Source: Pseudomonadota bacterium
Lineage (GTDB): Bacteria > Desulfobacterota > Syntrophorhabdia > Syntrophorhabdales > Syntrophorhabdaceae
NCBI GenBank assembly: GCA_026388215.1
Contig: JAPLKF010000009.1
Location: 1 to 32,223, forward strand
Length of the DNA: 32,223 nucleotides
Direction: 5' to 3'
The notes under the pieces were generated by a model. The model was not told the DNA's origin. It saw only the letters and a list, made by a program, of their open reading frames with translations, and ran no database searches. Within the stretch, counting starts at the first letter, position 1, and every line of letters starts with the position of its first letter. The translations under genes were made by a program, and so were the position numbers. Below, piece by piece: positions 15,688-22,326 of this stretch.

Positions 15688-16206
15688 TCAATGATTATTG
15701 AGCGTTGGCTTTCCACAGTTCGAACAGTAAGGGGCCTCTTTTGGCAGTTCAATATCACAATACGGACAGTAACAATGCTCTTTTCCCATTTGGAGGTATT
15801 CAACCTTACCGCCTCTTGTCTTCTTCGTTCGCCCCTCTTTTTTATCAAAATAATCCATAATTGCTTTGTGTAAAGCCTCTGCACCAAGATTTGTGCAGTG
15901 AAGTTCATTTTTTGGAAGTTCTCCAACTTCAGCCAATATAGTCTTATTGGTAATGTTAAGAGCCTCCTCCAGAGTCTTTCCTTTGGCCATTTCAGTTATC
16001 ATACTCGATACTGCAATTGCTGCACCACACCCGAACGTCTCAAATTTAATCTCTTCAATACGATTATCCCTGACCTTTATCGTTATGGCCATCATATCAC
16101 CGCATACAGGGTTACCAGCCTCTCCAATCCCATCAGGATTGGTAATTCTCCCAACGTTACGTGGATTTTTGAAATGTTCCATAACAATTTCCGAATATAC
16201 AGACAT
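15688..16206 (-). CDS. NifU/IscU-type Fe-S scaffold with C-terminal zinc ribbon
   Basis: This 172-aa protein begins with an IscU-like domain carrying the three scaffold cysteines: NPVCGD (Cys35, with Asp37), FGCGAA (Cys60) and HCTNLG (Cys104). Instead of the usual NifU ferredoxin and Nfu domains it has a linker (KKEGRTKKTRGGK) and a short zinc ribbon, CPYC...CSNC (C147, C150, C161, C164). It assembles and delivers Fe-S clusters with a sulfur donor, presumably the neighbouring NifS-like protein. Ribosome-binding site gaggaggtatt before the ATG at 16206; its own promoter is visible upstream. Confidence 0.9.
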   Translation of the reverse strand: MSVYSEIVMEHFKNPRNVGRITNPDGIGEAGNPVCGDMMAITIKVRDNRIEEIKFETFGCGAAIAVSSMITEMAKGKTLEEALNITNKTILAEVGELPKNELHCTNLGAEALHKAIMDYFDKKEGRTKKTRGGKVEYLQMGKEHCYCPYCDIELPKEAPYCSNCGKPTLNNH

Positions 16207-16246
16207 TGTAATACCTCCTCTGGCTTTCGCCTGAATCTATTTTAAA

Positions 16247-16274
16247 ATTATAGACATTTTATTGTCTTTTTCAA
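16247..16274 (-). promoter_or_regulatory. Promoter for the nifU-nifS-like pair, overlapping a small palindrome
   Basis: Minus strand: TTGAAA (plus 16269-16274), a 16-bp spacer, TATAAT (16247-16252). The spacer contains gacaataaaatgtc, an inverted repeat (GACA/TGTC) that could be an operator. No Rrf2/IscR gene is in the window. Confidence 0.65.
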
Positions 16275-16328
16275 TAATTCTTTCAAAAAGTTCCTGTAAA
16301 AGTTAACAGTTTTTATGTATACATATAC

Positions 16329-16356
16329 TTGACAATTCTGAAACATAGAATATAAT
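16329..16356 (+). promoter_or_regulatory. Consensus sigma-70 promoter for the YeiH-type transporter
   Basis: TTGACA at 16329-16334, a 16-bp spacer, and TATAAT at 16351-16356, both perfect consensus boxes. A strong ribosome-binding site (aagggaggtg, 16381-16390) precedes the ATG at 16396. It is divergent from the nifU promoter. Confidence 0.8.
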
Positions 16357-16395
16357 TGATTTAGATGTATATTCTCATTAAAGGGAGGTGTTGTT

Positions 16396-17931
16396 ATGGA
16401 AGAAAAAAAGCAGGGCATTGATTGGACAACGCTCTGGAAAAAAGACGACTGGATGTCGGTCTGGATAGGATTCCTCATTCTCATTATCTTTATAGCCGGA
16501 GCTACATTCAAGCTTCCTGGCTGGCAATGGATGACCGATGGTGCTTTCATTGATAAGGTGTCCGGTTTGGCGCCAAAGGTCGAAGCACTCGCAAGGGATG
16601 CAGAAGGTAAGGGTGAGGCGAATATTCAGAAAGAATCACTTGCCCTTAAGGCTGCGCTCGATGCAAAAGACAGAAAGGTAATAGGTGATGCGGCTGGTAA
16701 ACTCGAAAAGGTAGCTAAGGATGCAAAAGATAAAGATATTAAAAAGAAAGCTGAAAAATTTGGTAAGGATATCAAAGGAAATGCCGGGGCAACGATCGGA
16801 AAAGTCTTCTCTGGCAATAATATGCTCAGGGCGTTATACCTGCTGGTAGGGTTATGGATACTCGGTGCAATAGGAATGGCTTTTATGGGTGTGTCTGTGG
16901 GCAAATTTACACTCAGTTTTCCAATTGTCTACATACTTTGTGCATTGTCCTTTTTGGTTGCCGGGAACAGCACGGTTTCTTACTACGGCCTTGAGGTCGT
17001 TTTCTGGGCGTTAATCTTAGGACTCATCATAAGCAATACCGTTGGTGTGCCTGAATGGTTTAAAACTGCAGTAAAAACAGAGTTTTTTATCAAGATAGGA
17101 CTTGTTCTCCTCGGTGCAGAGGTGCTCTTTACCACTATCGCAAAAGTGGGAGCGTATGGGATGGTTCAGGCTGTCATTGTCATTGGAGCTGTTTTCTATG
17201 TCTGTTTATGGGTCTGCAGGAAGATTGGTCTTGACGATGAATTTGCAGCAATTCTTGGCACTGCAGTATCTATATGCGGTGTTTCAGCGGCTATAGCAGC
17301 TGGTGGTGCTGTAAAAGGTGACCAGAAGAAGGTAAGCCATACCATATCACTCGTACTCTTGTGCGCTATCCCAATGCTGATCTTTGAACCCCTTATCGCA
17401 AAGGCGGTAGGGATGCTTCCTGCGGTTGCCGGCGCGTGGATAGGGGGTACCATCGATACAACAGGTGCAGTTGTTGCAGCAGGCGCTATTGCCGGTGAGG
17501 AAGCAATGGCCGTAGCAGTTGTTGTGAAAATGGCACAGAATGTATTGATTGGTGCTGCTGCCTTCTTACTTGCCATCTGGTTTACCTTTAAAGGAAAAGA
17601 AGGTGCAGAAAAACCAAGTCTTATGGAAATATGGTTCAGATTCCCGAAATTTGTCGTTGGCTTCATCGTTGCCTCCATAGTTTTTTCCTTCTTTATGTCT
17701 GATGCATCAGCCAAGGCTGTCACGGGGATCACCGCCGGTTTAAGAGGCTGGTGGTTCACGCTTGCCTTTTTATGTATAGGGCTTGATACAAGGTTCAAAG
17801 AGCTTATGTCAATGGGTGGTGGCAAACCGGCTGCAGCATTCCTTATTGCCCAGGCATTTAACATCCTGTGGACGTTGATTTTTGCATATCTCATCTTCGG
17901 TGGTATACTCTTCCCGGCGCCAAAGTTCTAA
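16396..17931 (+). CDS. YeiH-family putative sulfate exporter / anion transporter with N-terminal insert
   Basis: This 511-aa membrane protein has roughly ten or eleven hydrophobic helices of the UPF0324/YeiH family. Examples include the glycine/alanine-rich stretches AILGTAVSICGVSAAIAAGG and GGTIDTTGAVVAAGAIAGEE, conserved in the family. Typical YeiH proteins are about 350 aa. Here there is one N-terminal helix, then a hydrophilic Ala/Lys/Asp-rich segment at about residues 55-135 (LAPKVEALARDAEGKG, AAGKLEKVAKDAKDK) that looks like charged amphipathic helix. Family members are named sulfate exporters by annotation, but the substrate is unproved; a location beside dsr genes supports a sulfur oxyanion. 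Strong promoter and ribosome-binding site. Confidence 0.85.
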   Translation: MEEKKQGIDWTTLWKKDDWMSVWIGFLILIIFIAGATFKLPGWQWMTDGAFIDKVSGLAPKVEALARDAEGKGEANIQKESLALKAALDAKDRKVIGDAAGKLEKVAKDAKDKDIKKKAEKFGKDIKGNAGATIGKVFSGNNMLRALYLLVGLWILGAIGMAFMGVSVGKFTLSFPIVYILCALSFLVAGNSTVSYYGLEVVFWALILGLIISNTVGVPEWFKTAVKTEFFIKIGLVLLGAEVLFTTIAKVGAYGMVQAVIVIGAVFYVCLWVCRKIGLDDEFAAILGTAVSICGVSAAIAAGGAVKGDQKKVSHTISLVLLCAIPMLIFEPLIAKAVGMLPAVAGAWIGGTIDTTGAVVAAGAIAGEEAMAVAVVVKMAQNVLIGAAAFLLAIWFTFKGKEGAEKPSLMEIWFRFPKFVVGFIVASIVFSFFMSDASAKAVTGITAGLRGWWFTLAFLCIGLDTRFKELMSMGGGKPAAAFLIAQAFNILWTLIFAYLIFGGILFPAPKF

Positions 17932-17953
17932 GATAGTAAGGGTTCAAGGGGTC

Positions 17954-17988
17954 AGGGGTTCAAGTGGGTGAAAAATCCTTGAACCCCT
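17954..17988. terminator. Hairpin between convergent transporter and radical SAM genes
   Basis: Arms aggggttcaag and cttgaacccct (11 bp, perfect) flank a 13-nt loop. Outer partial copies (agggttcaagg before, tcgaaccctt after) make a larger nested repeat across 17938-18013. It lies between convergent genes and could end transcripts from both sides, although the U-tract is weak; it may equally be a dispersed ttcaagg repeat. Confidence 0.6.
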
Positions 17989-18020
17989 TAATCCTAAAAT
18001 CCTCGAACCCTTCTTTAAAA

Positions 18021-19115
18021 TCACACACCAAGCATTTTATGACAGGTCTTGCATGGAGACGGGGGTTCTGTTAGTTCCAGGGTTTCTGGTTTTTTCATAT
18101 CAAAAAGTGCCTGGTACGTTTCTTCAATCCTTTTCTTTCTCCGGGCAAAACAATCCCTGAATTCGACATATTCCTTCCTGTTCCATATTGTCTCAAATGA
18201 CTCCCTGAAAATATTCCCAAAGCTTATCTTTTCTACAGTAAGTTCCTCCCCGCAGAAGATTCTTTTAAAAGGGGAAGGAATGGGTGGATAAAGGTACACA
18301 CAGGGAGATATTTCGCCGTCTACAGATATGTAAAGATTTCTAAGGGGGTTTTCACTGCACACCGCCACATCATGGGGTGAGAGGTACGGTGCAGTTAATT
18401 TGATTTTTAATTGCTTAGCCTTTGTTCTTGCCTCATCCATAATGTTACTATGAGATTCTTCATTTTCGCATGTAAATACCTTCTCGCTATCCTGCCAGGC
18501 ATTTGATATCTGTATAATATTTATAAGTACAACTTCCTCAATGCCAAGTGTTTTTGCAAGCTCGATGACAAGCGGGACCTCAGATATATTATCTGCAAGC
18601 ATGAGGTAGACGATATGAATCTTTGGTTTTTTTAACTTATTCTTATCGCTTAATTTCCTGAAAAGTTTTATTGAATTGATTAGCATGCCAAAATCAGAAT
18701 TTACCCTGATCGAATTGTGCGTTTTACTCGTAGCTCCTGAGAGGGAAAATCCTACAAAATCGATCCCTGCATTGACAAGTTTCATAATATAATCTTCATT
18801 CAATCCCATCCCGCTTGTTACAAAACCAACCTCAGGCCCTTCCTGTTTCGAAAGCCTTATAAATTCGATCAAATCCTTGTGGAGGAGTGATTCACCCCAC
18901 CCTTCAAGGACAACGCTCTCCACATCATTCAAGTATGGTGTGATTTTTTTAAAATCCTCAATACCCATATCTCTGCGAAGGTAATCCTTGTACTCGTCTT
19001 TTACACACATCGTACATTGTAAGGGGCACCTTGTAGTAATCTCAATCTGCCACGCAGAAAATTGTCTCTTTTTTGGTTTCTGAAGAAATCTTTGAAAAAT
19101 GGTCATATCCCTCAC
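18021..19115 (-). CDS. Radical SAM protein with SPASM-like C-terminus
   Basis: This 364-aa protein has the radical SAM cluster motif CPLQCTMC (C30, C34, C37; CxxxCxxC). A C-terminal SPASM-type cysteine region follows: a Cys in AVCSENPLRNLY, then VDGEISPCVYLYPP, FRDCFARR and PPSPCKTCHKMLG, probably binding an auxiliary Fe-S cluster. SPASM proteins commonly modify peptides or act as enzyme-maturation factors; the substrate here is unknown. It starts with GTG at 19115 overlapping the upstream stop (GTGA), with an alternative ATG at 19106. Last gene of a four-gene tight run. Confidence 0.9.
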   Translation of the reverse strand: MRDMTIFQRFLQKPKKRQFSAWQIEITTRCPLQCTMCVKDEYKDYLRRDMGIEDFKKITPYLNDVESVVLEGWGESLLHKDLIEFIRLSKQEGPEVGFVTSGMGLNEDYIMKLVNAGIDFVGFSLSGATSKTHNSIRVNSDFGMLINSIKLFRKLSDKNKLKKPKIHIVYLMLADNISEVPLVIELAKTLGIEEVVLINIIQISNAWQDSEKVFTCENEESHSNIMDEARTKAKQLKIKLTAPYLSPHDVAVCSENPLRNLYISVDGEISPCVYLYPPIPSPFKRIFCGEELTVEKISFGNIFRESFETIWNRKEYVEFRDCFARRKKRIEETYQALFDMKKPETLELTEPPSPCKTCHKMLGV

Positions 19116-19945
19116 AATTTCTGGAAAAGTGTCTCTAAAGCTATTTTTTGATTCACTTCATATAATAAAAAATTATAGGGCAGAAAAGGGACGCCACCCC
19201 ATTTCCTTTTAAAAAACCTGACCCCTTCATTAATCCCTAAACCAAGGTTGATAAATCGCTTTTCTTTTGCTGTATTGATCAATTCATAGAAAAGTAAATC
19301 CGATGCACCCGATACATAATTTTGCCTTGATGTGACATTGAACATATAGAAAGCATAATCGATGGAACCAAACTCCACAACATCAAATGCAACAAGTCTA
19401 TCATGTTTATCCCTCGCATTTAGGATGAATGCTGTTTCTGAAGATGATATATATTCAGGAATCTTCCCGAATATAAACTTCGTCTCTTCACTTACCGTAT
19501 GAGAATTCAAAAATTCTGAAATCAGATTTTTATGCTCATCAGAACAGTCATTCTTTTGATCAATTAAAAGCTCTCTCTGTGCCCGGCTTATCATATTCCT
19601 GACCTTCTGGGATATGGTGTAATTATTTAAATCCAGCCTGTAGTATTCATCGGTATTTCGTTCCAGATGACAGATGTCTTTCAATAAAATTTTCGGCTCT
19701 ATGAGTGCGATTCTTCCGGGCTTGAACTCTCTTACGGCGGCATCAAGCACCTTCTTCATGTTCTTCTCATCAAAAGATTTCTTAAACGGGTAGCCGACAA
19801 AAATCAGGGTATCATTCTTTCTATAGCAAAGATAATCTTTAAATAAATAAGGCTCTCCTCCGGAGACAGCCGCAACATACCCTATTACATGTTCGGGCAG
19901 GTAGGCGTGGGTTTTAATATATTCCGATTCCTTATCCGTAATCAT
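19112..19945 (-). CDS. GNAT/FemAB-like acyltransferase-fold protein (copy 1)
   Basis: This 277-aa protein is clearly paralogous to the product at 20802-21653: both start MIT, share AY(L/V)PEH then GEPYL..DYLCY, and end in FINLGLG(I/V)N followed by FK.KWGGVPFL. The C-terminal pattern resembles DUF2156/FemAB-type GNAT folds used in aminoacyl or acyl transfer. The substrate is unknown. Its ATG at 19945 overlaps the TraB-like stop (ATGA), and its stop overlaps the radical SAM start, so the three are translationally coupled. Confidence 0.7.
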   Translation of the reverse strand: MITDKESEYIKTHAYLPEHVIGYVAAVSGGEPYLFKDYLCYRKNDTLIFVGYPFKKSFDEKNMKKVLDAAVREFKPGRIALIEPKILLKDICHLERNTDEYYRLDLNNYTISQKVRNMISRAQRELLIDQKNDCSDEHKNLISEFLNSHTVSEETKFIFGKIPEYISSSETAFILNARDKHDRLVAFDVVEFGSIDYAFYMFNVTSRQNYVSGASDLLFYELINTAKEKRFINLGLGINEGVRFFKRKWGGVPFLPYNFLLYEVNQKIALETLFQKL

Positions 19946-20778
19946 ACGTCACATTTTGAAACTTTATAGCCAATTCCCTCAAGCATCCTGCTTATTCCCC
20001 GAATATGCGTTGTTCCTACAAATACCATCGCATTTCCCTTTTCAATAAAATGTTCCATTCGCTCAAACATAACCGGGTCCCTTTTATCTATAATGGATTC
20101 ACAGCGGGTTGGAAATTCAACCGTAACACTCATCATTGTTTCTATGTCTCCCTTAAGATAACACTTCACGTGTTGCCTTGAGAATTTTTCCCAGCTGTTA
20201 AATTCTCTGAAAAAATTAACAATCCTTTCAAAGGGTATCCCGTTCAGCGCAGCTATCTGCTCCTCAATGGTTTCAAGGAAGTGAATATTTTTGCCCAGTT
20301 GTCTGGCAACGGAAAGGGCTTCAAGGTCAACGGAATACTTCCAGCCTCTCTTCTGTAAATATTGTGACCAGATTTTTAAAAAAGCCATCCAGGGTTTCAA
20401 CCCCTCTATTTCGGAATGAAAAAGGTTACCTTTTCCTGATTTGAACATATGTAAAGAAGACATCAGAGAGCTGTCTATATTTCCCGTACCTGATCCAAGC
20501 TCTTTATTGATTTTTTCAATTGTTTTACGATCCAGTGCATCATAAAGCGACGGGGTATCTCCATCTTCCATGCCATACACCCTTACCGTGTTCATATTGC
20601 TTTCATCAAGGGGGCCTTCGAATAAGACCGTATCAGCGTTGCTTATTAGCCCGGTGAGCGATTTTTTAAAACTACAGGGAAAGAAATGTGCTGTTCCAGC
20701 AAGGTAGCTTCTCTTCCCGCCCAGTTCTATTTTCCATACCATCCTGAAAGTTTTTTCTTTCGAACTCAGGAAAAACAC
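19942..20778 (-). CDS. TraB/GumN-like protein
   Basis: This 278-aa protein begins with KIELGGKRSYLAGTAHFFP and has DTVLFEGPLDESNMN, and near its end MVFVGTTHIRGISRMLEGIG plus YKV. These match the TraB/GumN family (Tiki-like fold), with its paired GxxH motifs (GTAH near residue 33 and GTTH near residue 253) and Glu, thought to bind metal in the Tiki metalloprotease group. It has no signal peptide, so it may be cytoplasmic. It is embedded between two GNAT-like paralogues. Molecular function here is unknown. Confidence 0.75.
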   Translation of the reverse strand: MFFLSSKEKTFRMVWKIELGGKRSYLAGTAHFFPCSFKKSLTGLISNADTVLFEGPLDESNMNTVRVYGMEDGDTPSLYDALDRKTIEKINKELGSGTGNIDSSLMSSLHMFKSGKGNLFHSEIEGLKPWMAFLKIWSQYLQKRGWKYSVDLEALSVARQLGKNIHFLETIEEQIAALNGIPFERIVNFFREFNSWEKFSRQHVKCYLKGDIETMMSVTVEFPTRCESIIDKRDPVMFERMEHFIEKGNAMVFVGTTHIRGISRMLEGIGYKVSKCDV

Positions 20779-20801
20779 TGAATACCCGCCTTACGCATAT
20801 T

Positions 20802-21653
20802 TCACAGTTTTGATTCCAGCAATTTAATCAAGGTAACTGGTCTCGTATATCCTGTATCATATTCACAGAATGCATAGCGGAGAAATGGCACACCACCCCA
20901 TTTTTCCTTAAATCTTTTTATGCCGCCATTTACTCCCAATCCTAAATTGATAAACTGCTTCTTATATTCCTGTGCAACCTTTACCATCTCAAAAAAGAGG
21001 AGATCCGAGGCATGGGGTGTATAATGTTTTTTCGAATGACATCCAACGAGATATGTTACAAACCTTCTGGCAGCATTTTCCAGCACGTAAAAAGCGGATA
21101 GCCTGCCTCGGGCATCACTCGCATTCAAAACAAGGGCGGTGTTTGATCTCGATACATACTCAGGCATTGAGAGGTAAAGCTCTCTGACGAGGTCATTTGG
21201 CTTCTCCCTTCTTAGAAACTCGTCGATGAGCCTCCTGTGTTCCTTTGTAATGTTATTTGCCCGTTCAACTGTAAGGTCTTTCAGGGCCCTGTTCACTTCA
21301 CGCATTAATCTGCTCTTAATAGCAAATCCATCCAGCTCAACCTTATAGTACTCGTCATATTCTACTTTTCTAACTGATTTTAAGAAATATTCAGGGATTT
21401 CAGGGGCTATCATCCATAGATACTCGGGTTTGAACCTCGATACGACTTCCCGAACGGTTAATATGAATACCTCCGGTGAAAACACGCCTTCCAGCGGATA
21501 TCCAACAATGATTGCCCAGTTATCTTTTGCGTAACACAGGTAATCCCTTACAAGATATGGCTCCCCCTTTGATATGATCACCATAAGGCTCACGATGTGT
21601 TCTGGAACATAGGCCTTACTTAAAATGTGCTCTTCATCCCCGGTTGTTATCAT
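20802..21653 (-). CDS. GNAT/FemAB-like acyltransferase-fold protein (copy 2)
   Basis: This 283-aa paralogue of the 19112-19945 product is the first gene of the four-gene run. It has KAYVPEHIVSLMVIISKGEP and a C-terminal core INLGLGVNGGIKRFKEKWGG. A strong ribosome-binding site (aaaggaggtcg) lies before the ATG at 21653, and two tgctaaactt copies lie upstream. The retention of two diverged copies around one TraB-like gene suggests different acceptors or a heterodimer; that is inference. Confidence 0.7.
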   Translation of the reverse strand: MITTGDEEHILSKAYVPEHIVSLMVIISKGEPYLVRDYLCYAKDNWAIIVGYPLEGVFSPEVFILTVREVVSRFKPEYLWMIAPEIPEYFLKSVRKVEYDEYYKVELDGFAIKSRLMREVNRALKDLTVERANNITKEHRRLIDEFLRREKPNDLVRELYLSMPEYVSRSNTALVLNASDARGRLSAFYVLENAARRFVTYLVGCHSKKHYTPHASDLLFFEMVKVAQEYKKQFINLGLGVNGGIKRFKEKWGGVPFLRYAFCEYDTGYTRPVTLIKLLESKL

Positions 21654-21679
21654 TGACTTTTTTGACGACCTCCTTTTAA

Positions 21680-21712
21680 AAGTTTAGCACATATGCCGAT
21701 TTAAGTTTAGCA
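21680..21712 (-). promoter_or_regulatory. Two direct copies of tgctaaactt upstream of the GNAT/TraB/radical SAM run
   Basis: Plus strand aagtttagca occurs at 21680-21689 and 21703-21712, 23 bp apart start to start (about two helical turns). They lie just upstream of the ribosome-binding site of the first gene. The spacing is what a dimeric regulator would use; no regulator is identified. Confidence 0.45.
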
Positions 21713-21724
21713 TTTCGAGATATA

Positions 21725-21754
21725 TTGACAACATGCTTTGCTGACGTATACAAT
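21725..21754 (+). promoter_or_regulatory. Promoter for the siroheme decarboxylase-polA pair
   Basis: TTGACA at 21725-21730 and TACAAT at 21749-21754 (spacer 18; TATACA at 21747 gives spacer 16). It is about 100 bp before the chosen ATG at 21856; the leader contains an AT-rich repeat (21772-21850). Confidence 0.6.
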
Positions 21755-21855
21755 CAAGATAGTAATTAAGAGTGCTGAATGAAAAGTTAAAATTTGAGAA
21801 ATGTAAAATTCTTATACCGGATTTTCATTCTTCATTTTTCATTGTTGTGAAACCG

Positions 21856-22299
21856 ATGGATGAGATAGATAAAAGGATATTGAATATTATACAGGAGGAA
21901 TTCCCTCTTACCCAAAGACCGTTTAAAAGCATTGGGGAATCCATAGGCATAAGTGAGAAGAAAGCTATCGAGAGGGTAAAAAGGTTAAAAGACAAAGGTT
22001 ATATAAGAAGAATAGGGCCGGTATTAGAACCAAAAAAGCTTGAATATATGAGCACCCTCTGCGGTGCACATGTAGATGAAAACAAACTCCCTGACTTTGT
22101 AAAAGAGGTGAATAGGCACAAAGGCATAACCCATAATTATGAACGGGAAGGCGAGTTAAATCTGTGGTTTACTATTGCAGCGGAAACAGAGGAGGAGATA
22201 GAACGTTTTCTTTCAAAACTTGAAAAGAGATTCTCAATTACAATATATAAATTCCCCAAAAAAAGGGTATTCAAGATAAAAACAATTTTTCCAGTATGA
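21856..22299 (+). CDS. Siroheme decarboxylase-like protein (AhbA/AhbB family, Lrp/AsnC fold)
   Basis: This 147-aa protein has an N-terminal helix-turn-helix (DEIDKRILNIIQEEFPLTQR, SIGISEKKAIERVKRL) and a C-terminal ferredoxin-like domain with HNYEREGELNLWFTIAAE. The HNYERE..NLWFT signature marks siroheme decarboxylases AhbA/AhbB (also NirDLGH) rather than true Lrp regulators. They convert siroheme to didecarboxysiroheme in the alternative heme b pathway of sulfate reducers. AhbA and AhbB usually work as a pair, and only one is present here; which one I cannot tell. The frame extends upstream to 21772, but those 28 residues are repeat-derived; I chose the ATG at 21856, which opens the conserved part. 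Confidence 0.85.
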   Translation: MDEIDKRILNIIQEEFPLTQRPFKSIGESIGISEKKAIERVKRLKDKGYIRRIGPVLEPKKLEYMSTLCGAHVDENKLPDFVKEVNRHKGITHNYEREGELNLWFTIAAETEEEIERFLSKLEKRFSITIYKFPKKRVFKIKTIFPV

Positions 22300-22326
22300 A
22301 ACTGGTACAGTAATTAAGAATTAAGA

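Noticed and set aside
17196-17894. 232-codon minus-strand frame within the YeiH-type gene
   Set aside because: Shadow of a membrane-protein gene; no start signal and no family resemblance, while the plus strand is clearly coding.
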